A stretch of 64,000 nt of DNA from Pontibacillus litoralis JSM 072002 (lineage in GTDB: Bacteria > Bacillota > Bacilli > Bacillales > BH030062), in the NCBI RefSeq assembly GCF_000775615.1, contig NZ_AVPG01000002.1:168254-232253 (forward strand), written 5' to 3'. Of the stretch, positions 8,242 through 17,515 are shown in pieces. A program made the translations under genes and the position numbers. The notes beneath the pieces were generated by a model. The model saw only the letters and a list, made by a program, of their open reading frames with translations. It was not told the origin of the DNA and searched no databases. How positions within the stretch are numbered: the stretch's first letter is position 1; the number at the start of each line of letters is the position of its first letter.

Positions 8242-9390
8242 TTACCTTCTGCGATTTCTGTTGCGTAGAAAGGTAGGAATATCTAACGTATCTTCATCTT
8301 GTTGCGGTGCTTCCTGGTGATTAGAAACAGGCACCTCTCTTACTGGTTGTTGCGACTGTTGTGGTTCTGAGCGTTTTTTCTCTTGGTTTTGCGAATGTAA
8401 AGCTGGGCGATTTTTCGGTTTGCTTTGTTGCAGTTGCGTTTCATCAAAACCTGTTGCAATAATGGTTACAACGATTTCGTCTTTCAAATTCTCGTTGATG
8501 ACAGAACCGAATATAACGTTCACTTCTTGATCTGCGGCAGATGTTACAATATCAGCCGCTTCCTGCACTTCATACAGACTTAAATTCATGCCACCTGTAA
8601 TATTCATAAGTACGCCATGAGCTCCATCAATTGACGTCTCCAGTAATGGGGATGAAATAGCCTTTTTCGCCGCTTCTGTAGCACGACTTTCTCCCGTTGC
8701 AATCCCAATTCCCATTAACGCAGATCCTTTATCAGACATAATCGTTTTCACATCGGCAAAGTCAACGTTAATTAATCCTGGTGTAGCAATTAAGTCCGAA
8801 ATCCCTTGCACACCTTGACGCAATACGTTATCAGCTTCTCGGAAAGCTTCTAACATCGGCGTATTTTTGTCAACAATTTCAAGTAAGCGATCGTTTGGGA
8901 TAACGATAAGCGTGTCTACATTGCTTTTTAGCGCCTCAATACCGCCTCCAGCTTGTGTAGAGCGTTTACGTCCTTCAAAGCTAAATGGACGAGTAACAAC
9001 GCCCACTGTTAATGCTCCAATCTCTTTCGCAACTTGTGCAATAACAGGAGCGGCACCTGTACCAGTACCCCCTCCCATACCAGCTGTTACAAAGACCATG
9101 TCCGCACCTTGCAATGCTTCTTCTAACTGCTCTTTACTTTCTTCCGCAGCCTTTCTTCCTACTTCCGGATTAGCACCAGCTCCTAATCCTCTCGTTAATT
9201 TTGAACCAATTTGCATTTTTACTTCTGCTTTAGAAAGATTTAGCGCTTGAGCGTCTGTATTTACAGCAATAAACTCTACACCTTGAACACCGTGTTCAAT
9301 CATGCGGTTTACAGCATTACTACCTCCGCCTCCACATCCAATTACTTTTATCGTAGCTAATTGATCCATACTCGTATCAAAATCTAACAT
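8242..9390 (-). CDS. ftsZ: Cell division GTPase FtsZ
   Basis: FtsZ polymerises into the Z ring. The 382-residue protein has the tubulin signature GGGTGTG at 106-112, the first G-loop block [14 protein letters not shown] at 16-29, the T7 loop NVDFADV at 208-214 (Asp210 and Asp213 complete the GTPase site), a Gln/Pro-rich linker (about 317-365) and the C-terminal binding peptide [13 protein letters not shown], which is what FtsA and SepF contact. It lies 72 bases after ftsA in the divIB-ftsZ operon. Confidence 0.98.
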   Translation of the reverse strand: MLDFDTSMDQLATIKVIGCGGGGSNAVNRMIEHGVQGVEFIAVNTDAQALNLSKAEVKMQIGSKLTRGLGAGANPEVGRKAAEESKEQLEEALQGADMVFVTAGMGGGTGTGAAPVIAQVAKEIGALTVGVVTRPFSFEGRKRSTQAGGGIEALKSNVDTLIVIPNDRLLEIVDKNTPMLEAFREADNVLRQGVQGISDLIATPGLINVDFADVKTIMSDKGSALMGIGIATGESRATEAAKKAISSPLLETSIDGAHGVLMNITGGMNLSLYEVQEAADIVTSAADQEVNVIFGSVINENLKDEIVVTIIATGFDETQLQQSKPKNRPALHSQNQEKKRSEPQQSQQPVREVPVSNHQEAPQQDEDTLDIPTFLRNRNRRR

Positions 9391-9462
9391 CTAAGGTTCC
9401 TCCCACTTTGCAAGATTACAAGATTCTTTCTCTATAACGTGAACGATCAAAGGGAACGCCTT

Positions 9463-10749
9463 TTAATCAAAGAAATACTTAAGTATATTCGAGAAACTTG
9501 ATTCCTTTTTTTGCTTTTCCTTTTGCGTCGTTTTATTTACTTTCTCACGTTGTTGTTTCTTAACGGTGTTTTGTTCAGCGTGTTCTAGTTGTACATTTGG
9601 AAAAATATCTTTACCTTGTATTTTCGCATTATGATAGGCAAATTTCAATATGCCGATAGCCGCTGTATACTGCGGTTCACGGACACCTATATAATCCGGA
9701 ATTGCGATGCGAACATTTGCTTGAAAAACGTCTTGAGCCAATTCTAAACAGCCAGGCATGTTAACCGTTCCTCCTGTTAACACATAGCCTCCAGCTAATT
9801 GTTTATAGCCCATTCGGCGCATTTCTTGTTCAGCGTACGCATATACTTCTTCTAACCGTGCTTCAATCATATCAGATATTTGAAGCTGATTAAACGTTTG
9901 TTTCTGGTTACTACCAATAATAGAAACTTCAAATGTTTCATCCTCTTGAGCATGGTCAAAAAATGCATGACCATAGTTGTGCTTAATTTCTTCTGCTTCC
10001 TCTGTTGATGTGCGTAACCCAATGGATAAATCCTTCGTAATATTGTCTCCTCCGAGAGGAATTACGCTAGTCGCTTGCAACACACCATTCTCAAATACTG
10101 ATATTGTTGTACAGCCACTACCAACATCAATTAGCGCAACACCTAAATTCTTCTCATCTTTCGATAGTGCAACAGAGCCTGCGGCAAGTGGTAATAAGCA
10201 AACATCGACGATTTCTAAGCCTGCTAATTCCACACATTTTAATGCATTTGTTAAAACGGTTTTCGAACACGTAATGATTGTGCCTTCCATTTCTAAACGT
10301 ACACCAATCATTCCGCGAGGGTCTGTTATTTCATCTAATTCATCTACAATAAATTGCATCGGTACGACATCAATAATTTCTCGTTCTGGTGGGATAGATA
10401 CTACTTGTGCCGCATCAATGACACGTGTAATATCTTCATCCGTAATTTCTCGATTCTCACTTTGTACAGCAACAATGCCATGACAAGGCTGCAATTGTAC
10501 GTGGTTACCATTTATACCGACAACTACTTTATCAATATTCATTCCGACCATTCGCTCTGCTTGTTCTACAGCACTTCGTATAGAATGTACAGTCTGATCA
10601 ATATCGACAATGGCACCCTTTTTCATACCATTAGAGCTTGCAGTCCCAACTCCAATTATATTTAAAGCGTCTTTCGTTACTTCTCCAATAATTATTTTAA
10701 TTTGTGATGTACCTATATCAAGGCTGACGAGTATGTCGTTGTTGTTCAA
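9463..10749 (-). CDS. ftsA: Cell division protein FtsA
   Basis: FtsA is the actin-like membrane tether of FtsZ. Blocks seen: phosphate 1 SLDIGTSQIKIIIGE, phosphate 2 VALIDVGSGCTTISVF, adenosine GGYVLTGGTVNMPG, and a C-terminal amphipathic tail SFSNILKYFFD after a Lys/Gln-rich linker. The open frame runs upstream to 10884, but the start is most likely the TTG at 10749, 9 bases after AGGAGGT, giving MNNNDILVSLDIG, nearly the B. subtilis N-terminus; a second TTG at 10755 is possible. 429 residues. Confidence 0.95.
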   Translation of the reverse strand: MNNNDILVSLDIGTSQIKIIIGEVTKDALNIIGVGTASSNGMKKGAIVDIDQTVHSIRSAVEQAERMVGMNIDKVVVGINGNHVQLQPCHGIVAVQSENREITDEDITRVIDAAQVVSIPPEREIIDVVPMQFIVDELDEITDPRGMIGVRLEMEGTIITCSKTVLTNALKCVELAGLEIVDVCLLPLAAGSVALSKDEKNLGVALIDVGSGCTTISVFENGVLQATSVIPLGGDNITKDLSIGLRTSTEEAEEIKHNYGHAFFDHAQEDETFEVSIIGSNQKQTFNQLQISDMIEARLEEVYAYAEQEMRRMGYKQLAGGYVLTGGTVNMPGCLELAQDVFQANVRIAIPDYIGVREPQYTAAIGILKFAYHNAKIQGKDIFPNVQLEHAEQNTVKKQQREKVNKTTQKEKQKKESSFSNILKYFFD

Positions 10750-10956
10750 ATTCAAGGCACCTCCTAAGCTAAAGGACTCTAAATTACGATGTTTATTTTC
10801 CACATTACTACTATCTAACACTATACTATACATCGAGTGTATATAAACGAATGATTTGTACATCTTCTTCATATGTATACACATGTGAGAGGATGTTTAT
10901 ATAGTAAGAGCGTGTTTATGTAATTTAGTAGCTATTCATTTTTAAATTCAACGAAA

Positions 10957-11340
10957 TTATGGTAATATCCTTTTATTTTCATCGTTTTTTTCATTATGCT
11001 TTTTTATTCTATCTTTTTCAATAAGAAACCTACGAATTAACGCGATATTTTGAAATAATCTTACGCCAAAGGCAAATACTGCTGCTAGATACAAGTCAAT
11101 TCCCAGTTGAACACCTAAAAAGGCTAGGAAAGCAGCTAGCCCAACATTAAAGAAAAAACCTGATACAAACACTTTTTGATCAAACTGTTCTTCTAAATGC
11201 GCTCGAAGTCCTCCCAATAACGTATCTAGCGCTGCTAGTACTGCAATAGAAAAATAATTGGTATATTCGTCAGGTACGCGTATATCTGTCAATAACCCTA
11301 ACACAATCCCAACGAGCAAAAATAGAAATGGAAACCACAT
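10957..11340 (-). CDS. sbp: Small basic protein Sbp (DUF1290)
   Basis: 127 residues, three to four hydrophobic segments (about 2-18, 25-42, 57-80, 82-98) and a very basic/charged tail (IRRFLIEKDRIKKHNEK). Sbp is a conserved membrane protein of unknown function always found beside ftsA in Bacillales. Its ATG overlaps the ylxX stop (TAATG). A gap of 207 bases to the ftsA start probably contains the ftsAZ promoters. Confidence 0.9.
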   Translation of the reverse strand: MWFPFLFLLVGIVLGLLTDIRVPDEYTNYFSIAVLAALDTLLGGLRAHLEEQFDQKVFVSGFFFNVGLAAFLAFLGVQLGIDLYLAAVFAFGVRLFQNIALIRRFLIEKDRIKKHNEKNDENKRILP

Positions 11341-12059
11341 TATGACTCACCTGTCTCTACATTTTCATCAATCTTTATATCGTTTAGTGGTGGTACTTCT
11401 TCATATGCAGGCAAAGTTAATTGCTCTCTTAATTCAAATGAAAGTTCTAAGTTCTCAATAGCAAACTCATCACGTGATTGACTAACCTTCATATATTCCT
11501 GTAATTTTTGTGGATTATCCGTTAATACTTTAATCTGAACCGGAAGGGAAGGTAACGGATGGTTATTCACATATGTGTATCCATTTACATCACGAATTGG
11601 AGTGAGATTCGTAATTCTTTCGTTACCAATAGCAATTTCCTTCGCTCCATAGTTATTTAATTCATTTATGAGCCTTTGTAAAAGCCCAGGGGCAAGTGTT
11701 GGATACGTTTGTGGCATATTCATCTCTTGAAACATTGGCTTCACATGAATAGCTATTCCTTTTCCCGATACTTCCGTTAAGCCCGCTTCTTTTTCTAACA
11801 TTTGAATCGATTTCTTTAATGCATCAATTTGTTCTGTTTCTGATTTACCCTCGTATTGGTTCAACATAACATCTAAATCTTCTAATTCACTGTATAATTC
11901 CTGTTGTATTTTTTGTTGCTCTTGTATTTCTGTTCTTACCTCCCATAAATCTCGAGTGTCTCTTTCTTCTGGATTTTGTGTCGTTTGAAACTGAATCGCA
12001 ATCATAAACCCTACTAAAGCAAAAATAAAGGAAAGAGTGAGCTTATTCTTTCCATTCAC
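11340..12059 (-). CDS. ylxX: DUF881 protein YlxX
   Basis: One N-terminal membrane anchor (about 5-24), a coiled coil (about 30-75: EIQEQQKIQQELYSELEDL) and an extracellular DUF881 domain (GKGIAIHVKP, LLQRLINELNNYGAKEIAIGNERI). Function unknown; found with divIB and ftsA in Bacillales, so a division or envelope role is inferred. It is a tandem paralogue of YlxW. I chose the GTG at 12059, 8-10 bases after GGGGAGGG; the first GTG of the ORF (12068) touches the SD. Confidence 0.87.
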   Translation of the reverse strand: MNGKNKLTLSFIFALVGFMIAIQFQTTQNPEERDTRDLWEVRTEIQEQQKIQQELYSELEDLDVMLNQYEGKSETEQIDALKKSIQMLEKEAGLTEVSGKGIAIHVKPMFQEMNMPQTYPTLAPGLLQRLINELNNYGAKEIAIGNERITNLTPIRDVNGYTYVNNHPLPSLPVQIKVLTDNPQKLQEYMKVSQSRDEFAIENLELSFELREQLTLPAYEEVPPLNDIKIDENVETGES

Positions 12060-12064
12060 TTGTG

Positions 12065-12766
12065 TCACCCCTCCCCGCTTACATTCGCATCCATCGAGAT
12101 GTTCTGTCGTTGCTTCACAGCTACTTGTACGTTATCGTTCACTAATTGATCCACAACGCCGTGAGTTAATTCCAAACTAGGCTCCATAACTTCCGGATCT
12201 CCAATAGCAGTTATGACAAAAGGGGCAGGATGCTGTATACCGTCAACTGTAACGACTGGACCAGTACAAGCGATATAGCTATCTCGATAAATCCTTTGTC
12301 CATTAATGGCTATTGCATTGGCTCCTGATGATAACATTTCGTTAACAACTTTAAAAATGTGACTTTCGTGTACAATATATTGATTTACATTTTCATCAGT
12401 CGGCACGTAATCAGCATCACTTAATGTGACCTCCACCCCTTGGCCTTTTACTGAAACATCGCCTGTTAACTTTTGTAATTTCTTCTTTTCTTCTACATAA
12501 TCCGCTACCTTCTGCTCTTGGTTAGCTAAATCGTCTTCTAAAGATTGAATTTTTACCTTCTTTTCTTCTACTTCTCCTCTTAACTCCTTGTTTTCTTTCT
12601 CTATATCAATTAACTGTTGACGGTAATAGAAATCTTTCTCTAATTGTTGGTCTGTTAATTGAATCACTTCAGGATTGTCTTTCGTTTGTTGGTAGCTAAA
12701 TGCAATTAGAAAGCCCGAGAGTAGGAGTACGAAGGAGAAGATGATTTTCATACTTGATTTATTCAT
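12065..12766 (-). CDS. ylxW: DUF881 protein YlxW
   Basis: Same architecture as its neighbour YlxX: a membrane anchor (about 6-24), a strong coiled coil (about 38-95: EKENKELRGEVEEKKVKIQS) and a DUF881 domain (GQGVEVTLSDADYVP, VVNEMLSSGANAIAINGQRI). The ATG at 12766 is chosen because it gives the normal N-terminus and only an 8-base overlap with divIB; the ORF opens further upstream inside divIB. Cotranscribed with divIB, ylxX and sbp. Role unknown. Confidence 0.87.
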   Translation of the reverse strand: MNKSSMKIIFSFVLLLSGFLIAFSYQQTKDNPEVIQLTDQQLEKDFYYRQQLIDIEKENKELRGEVEEKKVKIQSLEDDLANQEQKVADYVEEKKKLQKLTGDVSVKGQGVEVTLSDADYVPTDENVNQYIVHESHIFKVVNEMLSSGANAIAINGQRIYRDSYIACTGPVVTVDGIQHPAPFVITAIGDPEVMEPSLELTHGVVDQLVNDNVQVAVKQRQNISMDANVSGEG

Positions 12767-13547
12767 CTTCACTATTCCCTTCTTTCTCATTCTTTTTTGA
12801 AGGGTACTCCTCAAAGTAGGCACCTACATCAATATGAATGACTCCTTTTTGTGAGGAATCCAACTGTGAAACAATGGAAGGGTATGCTTGCATTTTTTCA
12901 GAAAAATTGCGAATCGTGGCAATAACCTCATACCCATCATTCATATAAAGGTGAATTTTATACGGGTTTTGATCTGTTGGCTTCCAATGAATTTCAGAAA
13001 TTAACTGCGCTATACTTTCAGGTAATTGTTGTAATTCTTTCGTCATTTGTTCTACATACTTTTGCTTCTTCCAACCAATTAATATAGGTGCATCACCACT
13101 TGGAGTTTCCGTTTTGTATGATGTAAGCTGCTCCCCTGTCGATAAAATCGGATAAAAACCACCGTTCTTCTGTACATATCCAACCCGGTCTTCTTCTTCT
13201 ATGTGCAGCATAATCGTTGCCGGAAATTGCTTGTCTACTCGTACACTCTTAATTTCTGTATGCTCTTTTAACGTTGAAGCAACTTCCTGTCGATTCACTT
13301 TCCAAAAGTTATCTGAAGTCGTAATTCCACTTTCCTTTATAACAGCTTCTTCTTTAAGGTGCAGCGTGCCAGATACTTTTACTTCTTGTACATTGCTTAA
13401 AGGTGATTGCAAATATATGATTAGTAATATAAGCAAAAAGAAAAAAGACAAATACATGATTAACCTTCTATTCGCCTTTTTTCTTCTCGCCTCTTTTAAT
13501 TTTGGTATGCGATCTTCTATTGATACAATTTTCTTTTTTTCTGACAT
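12759..13547 (-). CDS. divIB: Divisome protein DivIB (FtsQ)
   Basis: DivIB joins DivIC and FtsL in the complex that regulates the septal synthase FtsW-PBP2B. The 262-residue protein has a basic cytoplasmic tail, one membrane segment (about 29-47), a POTRA domain (VQEVKVSGTLHLKEEAVIKE, TSVRVDKQFPATIMLHI) and a C-terminal beta domain, with an acidic tail. It heads the divIB-ftsZ operon. In B. subtilis murG and murB lie between spoVE and divIB; here they are missing. Confidence 0.93.
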   Translation of the reverse strand: MSEKKKIVSIEDRIPKLKEARRKKANRRLIMYLSFFFLLILLIIYLQSPLSNVQEVKVSGTLHLKEEAVIKESGITTSDNFWKVNRQEVASTLKEHTEIKSVRVDKQFPATIMLHIEEEDRVGYVQKNGGFYPILSTGEQLTSYKTETPSGDAPILIGWKKQKYVEQMTKELQQLPESIAQLISEIHWKPTDQNPYKIHLYMNDGYEVIATIRNFSEKMQAYPSIVSQLDSSQKGVIHIDVGAYFEEYPSKKNEKEGNSEDE

Positions 13548-13626
13548 AAAATTGTTCCCCTACCAGCCAATCGTTATTACACAAGTAAAATGGCATACGA
13601 AGCATGTCATCCTTGTGCACACTTGA

Positions 13627-13657
13627 ATTATATCACATTTTAAGGTACAGTTCTCAA
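13627..13657 (-). promoter_or_regulatory. Candidate sigma-A promoter of the divIB operon
   Basis: Minus strand TTGAGA, 19 bases, TATAAT, about 80 bases before divIB. The spacer is longer than ideal. Some promoter is needed because spoVE ends in a terminator upstream. Confidence 0.5.
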
Positions 13658-13913
13658 GCAGCGTTACCTAATTTGATACAATTCTACTTCGGTTTCTATT
13701 TTCACTTCAAGTTGTCCTGAAATGAGCTTCAGAGAGGATTAAAGGAAAGCTATCCTTCTTCATAGTCACATTTTCATTTCCCATTGGATACCTTCCGATT
13801 GGAATTCAAGGACCAATTAAATAGATAAAAAGCACTAACTCCATCCTTACTCATCATCAAGTGCAATAAACTAGAAAGTAATCCTCTCCTAGATACACTC
13901 TAAATAAGAAAAT

Positions 13914-13952
13914 GAAAAAGCCCGTGATAAGTTGCATCTCGGGTTACTTTCT
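13914..13952 (-). terminator. Terminator after spoVE
   Basis: Minus strand CCCG-A-GAT, loop, ATC-A-CGGG, with one internal mismatch, followed by CTTTTTC. Moderate stem, right place. Confidence 0.6.
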
Positions 13953-13963
13953 TGTTCTGGTGA

Positions 13964-15073
13964 TTACAAACGGGCATAACGGCTTATATTCAATAAAATT
14001 CCGACCGAACAAAGTGTTAATGTGAGAGAGGATCCACCATAACTTAAAAATGGCAACGTAATCCCCGTAACAGGCATTAATCCTGTAACAACACTTAAAT
14101 TAATCATAACTTGAATGCTAATCATACCGACAATACCTAGCGACAACAAACTACCAAACGTATCGGGAGCACTCAAAGCAATCCGAATGCCGCGCCATAG
14201 AAGCAGGAAAAACAATAAAATAACGAACGTCCCACCAATAAAACCTAACTCTTCTGCAAGGATAGCAAATATAAAATCCGTCTGAGGTTCTGGTAAGTAA
14301 AAGAATTTCTGCAAACTTTGTCCGAGTCCAAGGCCCATCAAACCTCCAGGACCAATGGCATACAGGGACTGAATGATTTGAAATCCTGCACCTAAAGGGT
14401 CTTCCCACGGATTTAAAAATGCCGTGATTCGTTGCATGCGATAAGGCGCAGAAGCAATCAAACCAACAAAGCCTATAACACCAATTAACACAAGACCTGA
14501 GAAATGGATTATTCTGGCGCCTGCAACGTATATCATTAACATACATGTGCCTACTAACACAACCCCTGTCCCTAAATCGGGTTGCAGCATGATTAAACCA
14601 AACGCTACAAATACCAAGGTAATGGATGGAGCGAACCCTTTGCGAAACGTAGTAATGTTCCGTTGATTCTCTGATAAATATTTAGCTAAGAAAATAATTA
14701 ACCCTAATTTCATAAATTCAGAAGGCTGTATACTAAATGCACCAACCCCTATCCAGCTTTGCGCGCCTCCTCTTACCATCCCAATACCAGGAATTAATAC
14801 AGCTATAAGTAAGAGAAAGCAACTTAACAACACCCATTTAGAAATGTTCTTCCATGCTAAATAAGGCACGTTCATAATGACAAACATGGATACGATACCG
14901 ACACTAGCAAATAGTAACTGCCTTTTCGCAAAAAAGAAAGAATCATCAAATTTATAGTCAGCCCAAATTGCAGAAGCACTATATACCATTATGACACCTA
15001 TCAATAGTAAACTAAAAATTACAATCATCAACATAAAATCAGGTGTTTGTTTTCCATTAATTGAGCGAGACAT
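13964..15073 (-). CDS. spoVE: Sporulation SEDS glycosyltransferase SpoVE
   Basis: SpoVE is the peptidoglycan polymerase of the SEDS family that works with SpoVD in spore cortex synthesis. The 369-residue protein has about ten membrane segments and the SEDS blocks WIGVGAFSIQPSEFMKLGLI, LQPDLGTG (catalytic Asp166), LPEPQTDFIFAILAEELGFIG and LPFLSYGGSS. It follows murD with 69 bases between. Its ribosome binding site AAAGGGGG is paired in a hairpin (separate entry). The vegetative paralogue FtsW is encoded at 60.6-61.9 kb. Confidence 0.95.
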   Translation of the reverse strand: MSRSINGKQTPDFMLMIVIFSLLLIGVIMVYSASAIWADYKFDDSFFFAKRQLLFASVGIVSMFVIMNVPYLAWKNISKWVLLSCFLLLIAVLIPGIGMVRGGAQSWIGVGAFSIQPSEFMKLGLIIFLAKYLSENQRNITTFRKGFAPSITLVFVAFGLIMLQPDLGTGVVLVGTCMLMIYVAGARIIHFSGLVLIGVIGFVGLIASAPYRMQRITAFLNPWEDPLGAGFQIIQSLYAIGPGGLMGLGLGQSLQKFFYLPEPQTDFIFAILAEELGFIGGTFVILLFFLLLWRGIRIALSAPDTFGSLLSLGIVGMISIQVMINLSVVTGLMPVTGITLPFLSYGGSSLTLTLCSVGILLNISRYARL

Positions 15074-15079
15074 AAATAA

Positions 15080-15111
15080 CCCCCTTTATTCCGCTTATCG
15101 GAATGCGGGGG
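15080..15111 (-). promoter_or_regulatory. Hairpin that pairs the spoVE ribosome binding site
   Basis: In the spoVE leader, CCCCC pairs with the GGGGG of the SD (AAAGGGGG), and inside this ATTCCG pairs with CGGAAT around an ATAAG loop; the only break is a small GC/AAA internal loop. No T run follows, so it does not look like a terminator. The SD should be hidden when folded. Confidence 0.6.
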
Positions 15112-15142
15112 CTATATCGTTACTATAATGAAAACAAGCCCC

Positions 15143-16501
15143 CTACTTTAATGTATGCACCGCATCCATAAACATGTCCCCTCTTTCCTCGAATGTGCGA
15201 TATTGATCCCAACTCGCACACGCTGGGGATAGCAATATAACATCTCCTTCTTCCGAAAGGTGATATGCTCGTTCGGCTGCTTGTTTAACATTATCCACTA
15301 ATTCATAAGTGTCTATTCCATTTTGAATAGCTAATTGCTTGAATTTAGGGGCAGTTTCACCAAATAAAATCATCGCCTTCACATTACGCAAAAAAGGCGC
15401 TAAATCATCTAATGCATTTCCACGCTCTAACCCACCGGCTAATAAAATTGTAGGCTGTGTAAAAGATTGCAGAGCATTTTGAGTTGCTAATAAGTTTGTT
15501 GCTTTGGAATCATTAAAGAATCTTCTTCCATGTACTTCTTTAACAAATTGCATGCGGTGCTTAACACCTGCGAATGTCGTTAGTACGTGTCGTATTCCTT
15601 CAACGGTAGCGCCACTTAATAACGCAGCAGCAACAGCCGCCATAATGTTCTCTAGGTTATGTTTTCCTTCTAACATAATTCTCTGCAATTCTATAATCGG
15701 TTCTGATTTAAAATATAAATACTGTCCATCTTTCCATACACCATTGTTAAGCTTCTCCTTTTGAGAGAATGGGACAAGAATACTCTTGGCAGTTGTTACT
15801 AATTGCTGCACAACCGATTGATCTTTATTATAAACGAGATAATCGTCTTCTGTTTGATTAGCAAATAGACGTGCTTTGGAATAACTATAATGATCCATCG
15901 TTTTGTGGTAATCTAAATGCGCTTCATATAAGTTTAAGAACACAGCAATATGAGGCTTAAATGTTTCCGTCCCTATTAATTGAAAGGAGGAAAGTTCAAG
16001 CACCATCACATCTTCTTGTTCTGTTGTTTGAGCAACGTGCGAAGCTACATTTCCAATATTCCCTGCAATATGGGTAGACTTGCCACTTGCTTTTAACATT
16101 TCATATACGAGCGTCGTTGTCGTTGTCTTTCCATTAGAACCCGTTATGCCGATTAAGTGGTCTTGCATAAGCATATAAGCTAATTCTACTTCTGTAACCA
16201 CCGGGAGGCCGCGATCAATTGCAACTTGAATTAATTCATTATCATACGGGATTCCCGGATTCTTTACGACGTATTCCATATCATCTAGCGCAGTGATTGG
16301 ATGGGAGCCTGTAATGACTTCTATTCCCATCGCTTGTAGCTTTTGCGCTTGTGGATTTTCTTCAAGTGGCTTGCGATCATTGACTCGCACACGTACGCCA
16401 CTGTTGTGCAACAATGTAGCCGCCGCTTCCCCAGATTTTGCTAGTCCTATTACTAAAACGTTGTTATACGGAAATTGTGTTAAAGTTTTCAATTGATCCA
16501 C
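15143..16501 (-). CDS. murD: UDP-N-acetylmuramoyl-L-alanine--D-glutamate ligase MurD
   Basis: MurD adds D-Glu to UDP-MurNAc-L-Ala with ATP in the cytoplasm. The 452-residue frame has the three Mur-ligase domains: a Rossmann N-domain ([14 protein letters not shown]), the P-loop [14 protein letters not shown] near 117, HxxxK-type block and C-domain ([37 protein letters not shown]). The frame can open at GTG 16501, but the TTG at 16492 makes a 4-base TTGA overlap with the mraY stop and has better SD spacing, so either is possible. The 3' end may carry a sigma-E promoter for spoVE. Confidence 0.95.
   Translation of the reverse strand: MDQLKTLTQFPYNNVLVIGLAKSGEAAATLLHNSGVRVRVNDRKPLEENPQAQKLQAMGIEVITGSHPITALDDMEYVVKNPGIPYDNELIQVAIDRGLPVVTEVELAYMLMQDHLIGITGSNGKTTTTTLVYEMLKASGKSTHIAGNIGNVASHVAQTTEQEDVMVLELSSFQLIGTETFKPHIAVFLNLYEAHLDYHKTMDHYSYSKARLFANQTEDDYLVYNKDQSVVQQLVTTAKSILVPFSQKEKLNNGVWKDGQYLYFKSEPIIELQRIMLEGKHNLENIMAAVAAALLSGATVEGIRHVLTTFAGVKHRMQFVKEVHGRRFFNDSKATNLLATQNALQSFTQPTILLAGGLERGNALDDLAPFLRNVKAMILFGETAPKFKQLAIQNGIDTYELVDNVKQAAERAYHLSEEGDVILLSPACASWDQYRTFEERGDMFMDAVHTLK
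15152..15157 (-). promoter_or_regulatory. Possible sigma-E -10 element for spoVE inside murD
   Basis: Minus strand CATACATTA matches the sigma-E -10 (CATACAnT); the -35 region (ACATGTT) is weak. It would give a spoVE transcript starting near the murD stop and including the RBS hairpin. Confidence 0.35.
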
Positions 16502-17475
16502 ACCTCAATATATATGCCAAGTGCTGCAAATAATAATCCAACAAGCCAAAACGTTGTCACAACTCTCCATTCAGACCACCCAATTAATTCATAGTGGTGG
16601 TGAATAGGACTCATTTTGAATACTCGTTTCCCTCTCGTTTTAAAGGAAATAACTTGAATAATAACGGATAGTGTTTCAATAACGAATACACCACCTATAA
16701 TGACGAGCATAATTTCCATTTTTGTCAAAATAGCAATAGAAGCAATGGCCCCACCTAATGCTAAGGAACCTGTATCACCCATGAACACTTTAGCAGGATG
16801 GGCGTTAAATACTAGAAATCCTAATAAAGATCCTACAATAGCTAGTGCAAAAATACCGATTTCAAATTGCGGTTGTCCTTGCCAAGCTAGGATAGCAAAA
16901 GCACCAAACGCAATCGCTGCTGTTCCTGCTAATAAACCGTCTAAACCGTCTGTTAAGTTGACAGCATTAGAGGAACCAACAAGCATAAATAAAATAAAGA
17001 TAGCATATCCCCAACCTAAATCAATACTTTGACCAGTAAATGGAAGATCAATGTATGTCGGAAAATCATGACGAATAAGAATAAGGTAGAAAACTGCTGC
17101 TATTACAATTTGCCCTAACATTTTTTGTTTAGACGTTAAGCCTAGATTCCTCTTCATCGCAACTTTGATAAAATCATCCAAAAACCCTAATAAACCGTAG
17201 CCAATAAAAACGAACAACATTAAATATACTTCAAAGCTAATAGGATTAGGGTTGAATTTCGCTGTCATAATTAGCGTCGTAATACTTACAGATACTAAAA
17301 TCATCAATCCACCCATTGTAGGTGTACCTGATTTCTTCATATGGGATTTAGGACCTTCATCTCGAATCGATTGACCAAATTTCAACCTTTTTAAAAATGG
17401 TATAAAAATAGGTGAGATGAGGACGGTAATTAAAAAGGCAATTGCCATCGTTATTAATAATACTGATTCGTTCAT
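16489..17475 (-). CDS. mraY: Phospho-N-acetylmuramoyl-pentapeptide transferase MraY
   Basis: MraY transfers phospho-MurNAc-pentapeptide to undecaprenyl phosphate, making lipid I. The 328-residue protein has ten membrane segments and the family signatures [42 protein letters not shown] and the HHH motif SPIHHHYEL. Overlaps murD by a few bases and follows murF after 40 bases. Confidence 0.97.
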   Translation of the reverse strand: MNESVLLITMAIAFLITVLISPIFIPFLKRLKFGQSIRDEGPKSHMKKSGTPTMGGLMILVSVSITTLIMTAKFNPNPISFEVYLMLFVFIGYGLLGFLDDFIKVAMKRNLGLTSKQKMLGQIVIAAVFYLILIRHDFPTYIDLPFTGQSIDLGWGYAIFILFMLVGSSNAVNLTDGLDGLLAGTAAIAFGAFAILAWQGQPQFEIGIFALAIVGSLLGFLVFNAHPAKVFMGDTGSLALGGAIASIAILTKMEIMLVIIGGVFVIETLSVIIQVISFKTRGKRVFKMSPIHHHYELIGWSEWRVVTTFWLVGLLFAALGIYIEVWIN

Positions 17476-17515
17476 TGTTCTCCTCCTTCAAACGTATAAA
17501 CCGTCCGCATAAACA

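Larger units (their letters stand above)
13548..13963. other. Intergenic region where murG-murB would be expected
   Basis: 416 bases. It contains the spoVE terminator at the right and the divIB promoter at the left; between them (about 13670-13900) I see no open frame of useful length and no recognisable MurG or MurB remnant. Confidence 0.6.

Noticed and set aside
8867..9250. 127-codon plus-strand open frame
   Set aside because: Lies wholly inside ftsZ on the other strand; its Ser/Pro-rich product is an artefact of ftsZ codon use.
9977..10483. 168-codon plus-strand open frame
   Set aside because: Complement of ftsA with no SD and no domain.
13548..13963. Search for murG or murB remnants
   Set aside because: No frame in the six readings showed MurG or MurB motifs; the sequence is mostly AT-rich with a promoter and terminator.
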